Below, one piece after another: positions 31,293 to 39,342 of a DNA stretch of 61,047 nt. Under the pieces are notes generated by a model. That model did not search any database and had not been told where the DNA came from. It saw only the letters and a program-made list of their open reading frames with translations. Source of the DNA: Bog-756 sp035949055 (GTDB lineage: Bacteria; Actinomycetota; Acidimicrobiia; Acidimicrobiales; RAAP-2); the NCBI GenBank assembly GCA_035949055.1, contig DASZIO010000031.1, positions 1 through 61,047 on the forward strand, in the 5' to 3' direction. Position 1 is the first letter of the stretch. Every line of letters starts with the position of its first letter. The translations under genes were made by a program, and so were the position numbers.

Positions 31293-32042
31293 TCAGCGCC
31301 GCACCGTCGGGTGGGGGAGCAGCGTCACCCGACCGTGAGGTCCGGTCCGTTCGTCCAGATAGTCGGCGAGCTTGCGGTAGACCGGCTTGCCCGCCATGGT
31401 TTCGAGTTCGGTGCGCATGCTCACGTACACCGGCTCGTGTCCCACGAATGCCTCGGGGTCCTCGGTGCACCACCAATGGAACTCGGCCCCGCCCTCCCCC
31501 CAGTGGCGGCGGTCCCACTGCCGCACCACCGAGGTCACATGCCCGTCGGGAGAAGTCTCGTCCTCGCGGCGAAGCGGTAGCTGCCAGCACACCTCCGGCT
31601 TCAGCTCGACGTGGCTCCGTCCCTGGACCTCGGCCGCCTTGTGTAGCGCGCAACCAGTGCCGCCGGCGAACCCGGGGCGGTTGAGGAAGATACAAGCGCC
31701 GTCCACCATCCGGGTCCCGAGCTCCCCGTCGTCCCGCTTCTTCACCACACCCTTCTGTCCTCGTTTGTAGAACTGCCAGATGTCGGGGGTGAGATCGGCG
31801 GCCGCCCGCTCGACGGCGCGGGCATCCTTCTTGCCGGTGAAGTGGGCCCCGTAGGAGCAACAACCCTGCTCGAGCTCGGGCGCGGCGGCGGTGAGGACGC
31901 CCTGGCACCCCTGGCCGAAGATGCACTTCCAGGAACTGACCAGGAACGTCACGTCGAAGAGCCAGGTGCGATCCTCGTCGGGATCGTCGAAGCTGACCCA
32001 CTCGTGGGCCTCGGGGGCAATGGGTTCGTCAGTGCTTCGCAC
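31293..32042 (-). CDS. Cysteine-cluster protein, YkgJ/DUF3109-like
   Basis: A 249-residue protein with many cysteines. SWKCIFGQGCQGV, LEQGCCSYGAHF, GACIFLNRPG and GTGCALHKAAEV resemble the YkgJ/DUF3109 family of zinc- or iron-chelating proteins, whose pattern ends in a Cys-x-Leu-His element. Two more cysteines (EVCWQL, WWCTEDP) lie downstream. It probably binds a metal or Fe-S cluster. GTG 32042 follows a short AAGGG. It is head-to-head with the Nfu-type gene (19 bp between start codons), so a joint role in iron-sulfur handling is possible (inference). Confidence 0.65.
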   Translation of the reverse strand: MRSTDEPIAPEAHEWVSFDDPDEDRTWLFDVTFLVSSWKCIFGQGCQGVLTAAAPELEQGCCSYGAHFTGKKDARAVERAAADLTPDIWQFYKRGQKGVVKKRDDGELGTRMVDGACIFLNRPGFAGGTGCALHKAAEVQGRSHVELKPEVCWQLPLRREDETSPDGHVTSVVRQWDRRHWGEGGAEFHWWCTEDPEAFVGHEPVYVSMRTELETMAGKPVYRKLADYLDERTGPHGRVTLLPHPTVRR

Positions 32043-32060
32043 GCCCTTATGATTGCAGGC

Positions 32061-32711
32061 ATGGACGAAGACCGTGACCAGGTACAGCCCGTATTGACCG
32101 TGACGCCCGACGCGCGGGCCACCGTGCTCGGGGTCCTGGCCGACGAGGCGGAGTCCGACGCGCTGGCCCTCTGGCTCGAGATCAGCGGGGAGACCGCCAC
32201 GGCCTACTCCTACGACATGTACTTCCAGGCTCTGGCGGACGCCGGTGCCGGTGATGCGGTGCAGCACGACGACGACCTACCGGTGGTGGTGCCGGAGGAC
32301 AGCGTGGGAAGGCTACGCGGGGCGACGCTCGACTTCGCCACCGACGCCTCGGGGGAAGGTGGCCTGGTGATCGTGAACCCCAACACGCCGCCGCCGCGAC
32401 CCGCTCGTAGCGGCGGTGGCGCGGCCGATCTCTCCGACCCGTTGGCGCAGCGCGTGGTGGCCGTGCTCGACGAACAGGTCAACCCCAGCATCGCGGCCCA
32501 TGGTGGCCGGGCCGACCTGGTGGCCGTCGAGAACCAGTCGGTCTACCTGAGGCTCAGTGGCGGTTGTCAGGGGTGCGGCATGGCCCGCGCCACCCTGTCG
32601 CAGGGGATCGAGGTCATCCTGCGTGAGGCGATCCCCGAGATCGCCGACATCGTCGACGTGACCGATCACGCCGAGGGAACCAACCCGTACTACGAGCCGG
32701 CCACTGGCTGA
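32061..32711 (+). CDS. nfuA: NfuA-type Fe-S carrier (A-type-like N-domain plus NifU C-domain)
   Basis: Nfu proteins carry and deliver [4Fe-4S] clusters. The 216-residue chain has an N-terminal HesB/IscA-like domain (ARATVLGVLADEAES...LALWLEISG) without the cluster cysteines, as in E. coli NfuA, then a NifU-like domain (VVAVLDEQVNPSIAAHGGRADLV) with the ligand pair GGCQGCGMA. ATG 32061 is preferred to ATG 32049 because a TATGAT box at 32048–32053 covers the earlier ATG and stands exactly seven bases before 32061. Confidence 0.9.
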   Translation: MDEDRDQVQPVLTVTPDARATVLGVLADEAESDALALWLEISGETATAYSYDMYFQALADAGAGDAVQHDDDLPVVVPEDSVGRLRGATLDFATDASGEGGLVIVNPNTPPPRPARSGGGAADLSDPLAQRVVAVLDEQVNPSIAAHGGRADLVAVENQSVYLRLSGGCQGCGMARATLSQGIEVILREAIPEIADIVDVTDHAEGTNPYYEPATG

Positions 32712-32898
32712 CGCTGCCTCGGAGCGAGCCGACGCCCGCGCCGGCTGACGTTTCGCCCCTGACCGACTGACCGACCGACCGCCTGACCGGCTCGCCCGCC
32801 TCCTCATGCCGTCCTCCTCGTGGACGGTGACGCCCTGTCCGTCGACGGTGCAAGGTGGCATGCACCTCGGAGGGTGAGCGGTCCGGTACTTTGCGGGC
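32712..32898. other. Intergenic region between nfuA and the prepilin peptidase
   Basis: No gene seen. A run of short imperfect repeats of CTGACCG/GACC occurs at about 32758–32790. A TACTTT box at 32887–32892 lies six bases before the downstream GTG. Confidence 0.4.
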
Positions 32899-33747
32899 GT
32901 GGATTCGCTGCTGGTCGCGGGGGTCTCTTTCGCCGGGCTGGCCATCGGGGGTGCCCTGGACCCGCTGGGCGAGCGGCTGGCCCTGCGCAGCCGGGCCGAG
33001 GACGAGCGCCGGCGGGCCTCGGAATCCGCGGCGCATGCCACCGCGCCGCAGTCGCCCGAGGGGAGGGCGACCCTCGCCCACGTGGAGGAGGCCGTCAGCG
33101 AGGCCTGGGAGTCGGCCGATGCAGATGACGCCGACGATCCCGCCGCGGTGGTCGGGGCCGATCTCGCACCGAAAGGGAGCGCACGAGGCCGCCCGGTCGG
33201 CGCCGCCCTCCTCACCGGCGCACTCTTCGGCGGGGCGGCGGCTCACTTCGGCGCCCACCTGGTGCTGGCACCCTTCTGCGTATTCTTCGCCATGCTGGTG
33301 ACGGTCTCCTTCACCGATCTCACGTACCGGCTGGTGCCGCGACGACTGATCTACGGGGCACTGGCGCTCATCGTCCCGCTGCTGGTGGCGACGGCATCCG
33401 TCGACAACTCGTTCGGCGACCTGACCGGTGCGGCCATCGCCGGTGGGGCGGCCCTGGCGGTCTTCTTCGCCCTCTGGTGGTTCATCCCCCAGGGGATGGG
33501 ATTCGGCGACGTTCGGCTGGCTGGCACCATCGGGCTCACGGTGGGCTACCTGAGCATCCTCCATGCCTATGTGGCGTTCCTGGCCGGGTTCGTCATCGGG
33601 ATGGTCTTCGGCCTGGCCGTGATGGTCGTCTCCGGCGCGGGGCGCAGGACCCGGATCCCGTTCGCCCCTTCCCTCGGAGCCGGCGCGGTCGTCGCGGTGT
33701 TTTGGGGCGGACAGCTGGCCCACGACCTGTTCCATACCGCGACCTGA
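32899..33747 (+). CDS. A24-family prepilin peptidase (type IV leader peptidase-like)
   Basis: A 282-residue membrane aspartyl protease that would process prepilins or pseudopilins. The two catalytic aspartates are visible in SFTDLTYRLVPRRLIY and GMGFGDVRLAGTIG. About seven membrane helices follow a cytoplasmic charged loop (residues 30–95). The N-terminal part IGGALDPLGERLAL replaces the usual GSFLNVVxxRLP, and the zinc-binding cysteines of the methylase domain are absent, so methylation is doubtful. A GTG start with TACTTT six bases upstream suggests leaderless translation. A peptidase of this type beside aro genes also occurs in mycobacteria. Confidence 0.88.
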   Translation: MDSLLVAGVSFAGLAIGGALDPLGERLALRSRAEDERRRASESAAHATAPQSPEGRATLAHVEEAVSEAWESADADDADDPAAVVGADLAPKGSARGRPVGAALLTGALFGGAAAHFGAHLVLAPFCVFFAMLVTVSFTDLTYRLVPRRLIYGALALIVPLLVATASVDNSFGDLTGAAIAGGAALAVFFALWWFIPQGMGFGDVRLAGTIGLTVGYLSILHAYVAFLAGFVIGMVFGLAVMVVSGAGRRTRIPFAPSLGAGAVVAVFWGGQLAHDLFHTAT

Positions 33748-33795
33748 CGCGGGCCGGAACGAGGCAACGTCGGGCCCCCGAGTAGATTTGCCTCG

Positions 33796-35028
33796 ATGTT
33801 GCGCTTCCTCACCGCGGGCGAGTCACACGGCCGCGCCCTTGTGGTGGTGGTCGAAGGGGTGCCGGCCGGCCTGCTCGTCACGTCGGGCGACATTCAACGA
33901 GGCCTGGCCCGCCGGCGACTGGGCTTCGGCCGTGGGCCGCGCATGCGCTTCGAGGCCGACCAGGTCAGCCTGCTCGGCGGGATCCGTCACGGCCGGACCA
34001 TCGGGTCGCCGATCGCCATCGAGATCGGCAACACGGAATGGCCCAAGTGGGAGGCGGAGATGTCTCCCGATCCCGGGCTGCCCTCGAAGGTGCTCACCCA
34101 GCCCCGGCCCGGTCATGCCGATCTTGCGGGCATGCTCAAGTACGGCCTCGACGACGCACGCGACGTGCTCGAGCGCGCTTCGGCCCGGGAGACGGCCGCC
34201 CGGGTAGCGGCGGGTACCGTAGCCAAGCTGTTGCTGGGTCAGATCGGAGCCGACGTGCTCAGTCATATCGTCGAGCTCGGCGGGGAGCGGGCCGAGCCCG
34301 GTCCCCTCCCCACGGTCGAGCAGCTCGTCGGAGTGGACGAGTCGCCGGTGCGCTGCGGTGACCCGGAGGCCGAGCGACGCATGGTGGCCGCCGTCAAGGC
34401 GGCGGCCAAGGACGGCGACTCGCTCGGAGGGGTGGCCGAGATCATCGCTTACGGCGTCCCGGTCGGGCTCGGCAGCCATGTTCACTGGGACCGGCGCCTC
34501 GATGCCCTGCTGGCGCGGGCCGTCATGAGCATTCAGGCCATCAAAGCGGTCGAGCTCGGCGACGGGCACGAGCTGGCGGCGCGGCGCGGGTCGGAGGCCC
34601 ACGACGCCATCCGGCTGTCCACCGCCGACGACGAGGCAGCCGGCGGTCGGGATCCCGGCGCGCTCAGCGGTGGCTACATCCGCGACACCCACCATGCCGG
34701 CGGCGTGGAGGGCGGCATCTCCACGGGCGGGCCCATCGTGGTCCGGGCGTCGATGAAGCCCCTGGCGACCCTCAACCGCCCGACGCTCGGCACCGTCGAC
34801 GTGGTGTCCAAGGAAGCCACGGTCTCCTTCAAGGAGCGAACTGACGTCACCGCCGTCCCGGCCATGGGGGTGGTGGCCGAGACGATGGTGGCCCTGGTGC
34901 TGGCCGACGAGGCGCTCCGCAAGTTCGGCGGCGACTCGGTGGAGGAATTCCGCCGCAATCACCTAGGTTACCTGGCCACGCTGGGCGAAACGCCGTCGGC
35001 CGCGCCCCCATGGGTGGGCGATGGTTGA
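33796..35028 (+). CDS. aroC: Chorismate synthase
   Basis: AroC makes chorismate from EPSP using reduced FMN, the last step of the shikimate pathway. The 410-residue protein shows LRFLTAGESHGRALVVVVEG, RRLGFGRGPRM, GRTIGSPIAIEIGN, RPGHADLAGMLKYG and the C-terminal signature RDTHHAGGVEGGISTGGPI. A TAGATT box at 33783–33788 stands seven bases before the ATG, indicating that transcription of the aro–pyr run may begin here with a leaderless message. It overlaps aroK by eight bases. Confidence 0.97.
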   Translation: MLRFLTAGESHGRALVVVVEGVPAGLLVTSGDIQRGLARRRLGFGRGPRMRFEADQVSLLGGIRHGRTIGSPIAIEIGNTEWPKWEAEMSPDPGLPSKVLTQPRPGHADLAGMLKYGLDDARDVLERASARETAARVAAGTVAKLLLGQIGADVLSHIVELGGERAEPGPLPTVEQLVGVDESPVRCGDPEAERRMVAAVKAAAKDGDSLGGVAEIIAYGVPVGLGSHVHWDRRLDALLARAVMSIQAIKAVELGDGHELAARRGSEAHDAIRLSTADDEAAGGRDPGALSGGYIRDTHHAGGVEGGISTGGPIVVRASMKPLATLNRPTLGTVDVVSKEATVSFKERTDVTAVPAMGVVAETMVALVLADEALRKFGGDSVEEFRRNHLGYLATLGETPSAAPPWVGDG

Positions 35029-35563
35029 CCGGATCATCCTGGTGGGCATGATGGGTGTCGGCAAGACCACGGTCGGCACCCGTCTGGCCAAGCGGCTCGG
35101 ATGGGCCTACATGGACTCGGACGAGCAAGTGGTGGCGACCACCGGCCGTACCGTGCCCGAGCTCTTCGCCGAGGAGGGCGAGGCGGCCTTTCGTGCCGCC
35201 GAGTCGCGGGTCCTCGCTGACGCTCTCACCGGTGACCAGCCGGTGGTGGTCTCCGCCGCCGGGGGCGTGATCCTGTCTGCAGCCAACCGCCGGTTGGTGG
35301 CGGGTTCGGGCGTCGTGGTGTGGATGCGGGCCGATCCCTCCGTCCTCGCCCGCCGGGTGGGAACCGGTGTCGGCCGACCCCTGCTGGACGCCGACCCTCC
35401 GACGGTACTGTCCGAGCTCGACCGGGAACGCCGTGACCTCTATGCGTCGGTGGCGGCGGTCACAGTCGACGTCGATGACCTCACCCCGCAGCAGGTAGTG
35501 GAGCGCGTCCTCGCCGACCAGGCCCTCGTCGAGGCGGGCATCGGCCCCGGCTCCCGACCGTGA
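35021..35563 (+). CDS. aroK: Shikimate kinase
   Basis: A 180-residue NMP-kinase-fold enzyme that phosphorylates shikimate. The Walker A loop is GMMGVGKTTVG near residues 9–19; DSDEQV is the shikimate-binding DxD-type motif; FAEEGEAAFRAAE and AAGGGV-like VSAAGGVIL complete the site. GRPLLD is the lid. It overlaps aroC by eight bases and aroB by four (GTGA), implying coupled translation and equal output of shikimate enzymes. Confidence 0.96.
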   Translation: MVDRIILVGMMGVGKTTVGTRLAKRLGWAYMDSDEQVVATTGRTVPELFAEEGEAAFRAAESRVLADALTGDQPVVVSAAGGVILSAANRRLVAGSGVVVWMRADPSVLARRVGTGVGRPLLDADPPTVLSELDRERRDLYASVAAVTVDVDDLTPQQVVERVLADQALVEAGIGPGSRP

Positions 35564-36636
35564 GGACGGTTCCCGTCGAGCTGGGGGACCGGCGCTACGA
35601 GGTGTTCGTCGGGCCGGGAGTCCGCCACCAGCTGGCGGACCGGGTGGCGGAGGTGACCCCGGACGCGTCGAGGGTGGCGGTCGTCACCCAGCCCGGCATC
35701 GGCGTGAGCGTCGACCCGGGGACAGCCACCACCGTGTTCGAGCTGCCCGAGGGCGAGGCGGCCAAGTCGTTGAGCGTGGTCGAGGAGCTCTGTCGCGACT
35801 TCGCCCGGGCCGGGGTCAGTCGCTCCGACCTGGTGGTGGCCGTCGGGGGCGGCGTGGTCACCGACGTGGCCGGGTTCGCGGCGGCGACCTTCCACCGCGG
35901 GACGCCGTACGTGAACGTGGCCACCACCCTGCTCGGCCAGGTCGACGCGGCCATCGGTGGCAAGACCGGGGTGAACTTGGAGGAAGGGAAGAACCTGGTG
36001 GGGGCGTTCTGGCAGCCGAAGGCGGTGCTATGCGACACCGAGCTGCTCACCTCGCTACCGCCCCGCGAGTGGGCCTCGGGCCGCGGGGAGATGGCCAAGT
36101 ACGCCCTGCTCAGCGACTCTGTCGACGGGGAGATCCCCTCCGGAACCGGGCTGCTCGACCTCCCGCTGGCCGAACAGGTGGCCTGCTGCGCCGCAGTCAA
36201 GGCGGGAGTGGTCGCCGCCGACGAGCTCGAGGGGGGACGGCGGGCGATCCTCAACTACGGCCACACACTGGCCCATGCCCTCGAGGCCTCGGCCTTCGAC
36301 CCAGGTGCCCACTCCGACCTGCGCCACGGGGAGGCGGTGGCCGTGGGTCTGGTCTTCGCCGCGCTCCTGGCCCGGAGACTCGGCCGTATCGACGAGGACC
36401 GGGTCGAGCTCCACCGGCGGGTGGTCGGAGGGTTCGACCTCTCGTGGCGGTTGCCCGCCGGCGCCGACCCCGAGCGTCTGGTCGCCTTCATGACCCGGGA
36501 CAAGAAGGCCCGGCACGACCTCACGTTCGTCCTCGACGGTCCGAACGGCGTGGAGCCGGTGCACGGCATCGGCCCTGCCGACGTGGTCGCTACCCTGGCG
36601 GAGATGGAGCGGACCGGACGGGACGGGCGGGGATGA
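35560..36636 (+). CDS. aroB: 3-Dehydroquinate synthase
   Basis: AroB converts DAHP to 3-dehydroquinate with NAD and a divalent metal. The 358-residue protein has the NAD-binding VAVGGGVVTDVAGFAAATFHRG, TTLLGQVDAAIGGKTGVN, the metal ligands in EMAKYALLSD, ILNYGHTLAHALE and LRHGEAVAVG, and the KKARHDLTFVL end motif. The GTG start overlaps aroK. Together with aroK, aroQ and aroC it covers four of the seven shikimate steps; aroE, aroA and aroF/G are elsewhere. Confidence 0.97.
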   Translation: MRTVPVELGDRRYEVFVGPGVRHQLADRVAEVTPDASRVAVVTQPGIGVSVDPGTATTVFELPEGEAAKSLSVVEELCRDFARAGVSRSDLVVAVGGGVVTDVAGFAAATFHRGTPYVNVATTLLGQVDAAIGGKTGVNLEEGKNLVGAFWQPKAVLCDTELLTSLPPREWASGRGEMAKYALLSDSVDGEIPSGTGLLDLPLAEQVACCAAVKAGVVAADELEGGRRAILNYGHTLAHALEASAFDPGAHSDLRHGEAVAVGLVFAALLARRLGRIDEDRVELHRRVVGGFDLSWRLPAGADPERLVAFMTRDKKARHDLTFVLDGPNGVEPVHGIGPADVVATLAEMERTGRDGRG

Positions 36637-37091
36637 GCCACGGCGGGCTCATCGTGCTCTTGTCCGGGCCCAACCTCGACCTTCTCGGCGAGCGCGAACC
36701 GGAGGTCTACGGGCGCGACAAGCTGTACGACCACGTGGCGGTGGCACTCGCGGAGGCCACCCGGCTCGGCTATGACCTCGAGCACAGCCAGACCAATCAT
36801 GAGGGAGACCTGGTCGAGGCGGTCCATGGCGCCCGCGGCCGCGCCGTGGCGCTCGTCGTCAACGCCGGCGCGCTCTCGCATACATCGTGGTCGTTGCACG
36901 ACGCGCTGGCTGCTTTTGAAGGGGTCGTCGTCGAGCTGCACCTGTCGAATCCGGCGGCCCGGGAGCCCTTCCGTCATACCTCGGTGATGGCACCCGTGGC
37001 TGACGGGTACATCGCCGGCTTCGGGGGCATCGGCTACCGGCTGGCCGTCGAGGCCGTGGACCACCTGCGCCGGGCCGGCCAGGCCGATTGA
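36633..37091 (+). CDS. aroQ: Type II 3-dehydroquinate dehydratase
   Basis: A 152-residue dodecameric-type dehydroquinase that makes 3-dehydroshikimate by anti elimination. SGPNLDLLGEREPEVYG carries the catalytic tyrosine on the flexible lid. QTNHEGDLVEAVH, NAGALSHTSWSLHDAL and ELHLSNPAAREPFRHTSVMAPVADG (the HLSN and catalytic His/Arg) are intact. The ATG overlaps the aroB stop (ATGA). Confidence 0.95.
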   Translation: MSHGGLIVLLSGPNLDLLGEREPEVYGRDKLYDHVAVALAEATRLGYDLEHSQTNHEGDLVEAVHGARGRAVALVVNAGALSHTSWSLHDALAAFEGVVVELHLSNPAAREPFRHTSVMAPVADGYIAGFGGIGYRLAVEAVDHLRRAGQAD

Positions 37092-37104
37092 GGGAGCCGA
37101 CCGA

Positions 37105-38256
37105 ATGGAGCAGCGGGGTCTGGCCCCGTCGGACGTGGCCAACCGGATCCGGCGCCTGCGGGAGCTGTTGGCCCGGGCCGGCCCGGATGAAGGACCGGTG
37201 GATGGGCTGGTGGTCACCACTCCGGCCAACATCCGGTGGCTGAGCGGCTTCAGCGGTTCGGCCGGCTCGCTCCTGGTCACTTCGGCCAGCGCCCTGCTGG
37301 TGACCGACGGAAGGTATCGCACCCAGGCGGTCGAGCAACTGGCCGGCTGTGGCGTCGACAACGAAATCGGCGTATCGATCGGAGGTGTCCAGGCCCAGCG
37401 CCAGGAACTGGCGACGGCCGCCGGCGGCCTTCGGACCATCGGCCTCGAGGCCGACAACGTGAGCTGGTCGGCCCAGCGGTCGTGGGAGGAGCTGTTCGCC
37501 TCGGCCGCCGTGTCCCCGACCCGCGGGGTCGTCGAGCAGCTGAGGATGGTCAAGGACGCCGGCGAGGTGGACCGCATGGCGCGAGCTGCGGCCATCGCCG
37601 ACGAGGCCCTGGCCACCGTGCTGCCCATGTTGGGCGCGACCGGGACCGTCCGGGCGGGCGGGACCCTGACGGAGTCGAGGTTCGCCGCGGCCCTCGACCA
37701 CGCCATGCGCGAACGTGGCGCGGAGGACAGCGCGTTCGAGACCATCGTGGCCTCGGGGGAGAATTCGGCCAAGCCCCACGCCCGGCCGGGAGACCGAATC
37801 ATCGGGCCTGGCGACCCGGTGGTGGTCGACTTCGGTGCCGTCTTCGACGGCTACCGCTCGGACATGACCCGTACCTTCTGCATCGGCGGCCCGCCCAGAG
37901 GCGAGCTGGCCGCGCTCTTCGACCTGGTGGCCGATTCCCAGCGGGCGGGCGTCCGGTCGGTCGGCCCCGGGGTGGTCGCCGGCATCGTCGACCAGGCCTG
38001 CCGTCAGGTGATCGCGGCGTCCGGCTGGGGGGAGCGGTTCGAGCACGGGACGGGACACGGGGTCGGGCTCGACATCCACGAGGCGCCGTCGGTGGGCCCG
38101 GGGTCCACTGCTATCCTCGACGCCGGCACCGTGGTCACCGTGGAGCCCGGCGTGTACCTTCCGGCCACCGGTGGTGTCCGGATCGAGGACACCCTGGTGG
38201 TGACCGAGGAGGGCAGCCGCACCCTCACGCTCTTCCCGAAAGAGGTCGCCATCTGA
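37105..38256 (+). CDS. M24 metallopeptidase (Xaa-Pro aminopeptidase/dipeptidase type)
   Basis: A 383-residue pita-bread-fold peptidase. The N-terminal creatinase-like domain (NIRWLSGFSGSAGSLLVT, DGRYRTQA) is followed by the catalytic domain with the metal ligands: two Asp in VVVDFGAVFDGYRSDMTR, His in HGTGHGVGLDIHE, Glu in TVEPGVY and Glu in GVRIEDT. It should cut peptide bonds next to proline; dipeptidase and aminopeptidase P cannot be separated here. The common pairing with efp is striking, since EF-P relieves stalling at polyproline. The stop overlaps efp's ATG by one base. Confidence 0.93.
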   Translation: MEQRGLAPSDVANRIRRLRELLARAGPDEGPVDGLVVTTPANIRWLSGFSGSAGSLLVTSASALLVTDGRYRTQAVEQLAGCGVDNEIGVSIGGVQAQRQELATAAGGLRTIGLEADNVSWSAQRSWEELFASAAVSPTRGVVEQLRMVKDAGEVDRMARAAAIADEALATVLPMLGATGTVRAGGTLTESRFAAALDHAMRERGAEDSAFETIVASGENSAKPHARPGDRIIGPGDPVVVDFGAVFDGYRSDMTRTFCIGGPPRGELAALFDLVADSQRAGVRSVGPGVVAGIVDQACRQVIAASGWGERFEHGTGHGVGLDIHEAPSVGPGSTAILDAGTVVTVEPGVYLPATGGVRIEDTLVVTEEGSRTLTLFPKEVAI

Positions 38257-38816
38257 TGGCTGTCTCCACCAATGATCTCCGCAACGGCATGACCCTGGAC
38301 CTCCCCGAGGGCCTGTTCTCGGTGGTCGAGTTCCAGCACGTGAAGCCCGGCAAGGGAGGTGCCTTCGTGCGGACGCGCCTCAAGAACCAGCGCACCGGGG
38401 CGGTGATCGACCGGACATACCGGGCGGACGAGAAGCTCGAGCAGGCCATCATCGACAAGCGCGAGATGCAGTTCCTGTACCGGGACGGCACGGACTACGT
38501 GTTCATGGACACTGCCTCCTACGAGCAGCTTCAGGTCGAGACGGGCCTCCTCGGCGAGGCGGCCAAGTACCTGAAGGAGGGGGACGACGCCGTTCTGCAG
38601 TTCTTCGGCGCCGAAATCGTGGGGGTCGACCTGCCGGCGGCGGTCGAGCTCACCGTGGCCGTCACCGAACCAGGTCTGCAGGGAGACCGGGTCTCCGGTG
38701 CCCGCAAGCCCGCCACCCTCGAGACCGGGTTGGTGCTGCAGGTGCCGCTCTTCGTCAACCCCGGCGAGAAGATCAAGGTCGACACCCGTTCGGGGGAGTA
38801 CCTCACTCGGGCCTGA
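38256..38816 (+). CDS. efp: Elongation factor P
   Basis: EF-P binds between P and E sites and rescues ribosomes stalled on polyproline. The 186-residue protein has the KOW-like N-domain with the P-site tip loop HVKPGKGGAFVRT, in which lysine occupies the tip, and two OB domains (ELTVAVTEPGLQGD, PLFVNPGEKIKVDTRSGEYLTRA). Which modification enzyme, if any, acts on the tip cannot be judged. The ATG overlaps the upstream TGA by one base. Confidence 0.97.
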   Translation: MAVSTNDLRNGMTLDLPEGLFSVVEFQHVKPGKGGAFVRTRLKNQRTGAVIDRTYRADEKLEQAIIDKREMQFLYRDGTDYVFMDTASYEQLQVETGLLGEAAKYLKEGDDAVLQFFGAEIVGVDLPAAVELTVAVTEPGLQGDRVSGARKPATLETGLVLQVPLFVNPGEKIKVDTRSGEYLTRA

Positions 38817-38849
38817 CCGAACGGCCGGCTCTCGGAGGGGACCGAATAC

Positions 38850-39299
38850 ATGGACGGATCCTCCCGCCACCAGGCCCGTGAGCGGGCCCTCACCCTGCTC
38901 TACGAGGCGGAGCTGAAGGGTGAGCCGGTCTCGCACGTGGTGGACATGCTCCCGGTGCCACCCGACGCCTACGCGGCCGAACTGGTGCTGACGGTGGAGG
39001 ACCGCCGGGCCGAGATCGACGACCTGGTCGGCCGGGCGGCCATCGGTTGGGAGGTGCCGCGGATGGCGGTGGTCGACCGCAACGTGCTGCGTCTGGCGTT
39101 GGCCGAACTGCTCGGGTCGCCGGATGTCCCGACGGCCGTGATCCTCGACGAGGCGGTCGAGCTGGCCGCGGTGTACTCGACGGACGACTCGGGGCGCTTC
39201 GTCAACGGGGTGCTCGCCACCCTGGCCGCGCAGGTTCGCGGCCCCGAGGCCCGCGGCGGCGGTCGGCACGGTGGCGAGGACGGTATAGTCGGGTCCTGA
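38850..39299 (+). CDS. nusB: Transcription antitermination factor NusB
   Basis: A 149-residue all-helical protein that acts with NusE/S10 at boxA of rRNA operons. SSRHQARERALTLLYEAELKGE is the arginine-rich N-terminus; VVDRNVLRLALAELL and PTAVILDEAVELAAVYSTDDSGRFVNGVLATLA are the family signatures. The efp–nusB pair is standard. A Gly/Arg-rich tail follows. The 3' end of this gene holds a TATAGT promoter box and its stop codon lies inside the PyrR-binding hairpin. Confidence 0.95.
   Translation: MDGSSRHQARERALTLLYEAELKGEPVSHVVDMLPVPPDAYAAELVLTVEDRRAEIDDLVGRAAIGWEVPRMAVVDRNVLRLALAELLGSPDVPTAVILDEAVELAAVYSTDDSGRFVNGVLATLAAQVRGPEARGGGRHGGEDGIVGS
39284..39289 (+). promoter_or_regulatory. Putative -10 box for the pyr operon
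   Basis: TATAGT matches the TATAAT consensus at five of six positions. A start site about seven bases downstream would fall at 39294–39298, exactly where the PyrR hairpin begins. No convincing -35 is seen. Confidence 0.5.
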
Positions 39300-39336
39300 C
39301 CGTGAAGCGGGTCCCGTGAGGCCCGAACGGACAGGA
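39294..39336 (+). promoter_or_regulatory. PyrR-binding RNA hairpin that sequesters the pyrR Shine-Dalgarno
   Basis: The top stem GGGTC/GGCCC (39309–39313 and 39320–39324) closes the hexaloop CCGTGA, which fits the PyrR loop consensus CNGNGA. A purine-rich bulge GAAGC lies on the 5' side, GA on the 3' side. The lower stem pairs CCGT (39300–39303) with ACGG (39327–39330), and after one A·A mismatch TCCTG (39294–39298) with CAGGA (39332–39336). That last strand contains AGGA of the AGGAGG Shine-Dalgarno (39333–39338). UMP-bound PyrR should stabilise the fold and block pyrR translation, as shown for mycobacteria. Confidence 0.82.
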
Positions 39337-39342
39337 GGACCG

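Noticed and set aside
32758..32790. A CRISPR-like or minisatellite array (CTGACCG repeats)
   Set aside because: Units are only 4–8 bp, imperfect and lack spacers; most likely simple-sequence drift.
36030..37091. A 353-residue AroQ with a long N-terminal extension
   Set aside because: The extension is an out-of-frame reading of aroB; the true start is the ATGA overlap at 36633.
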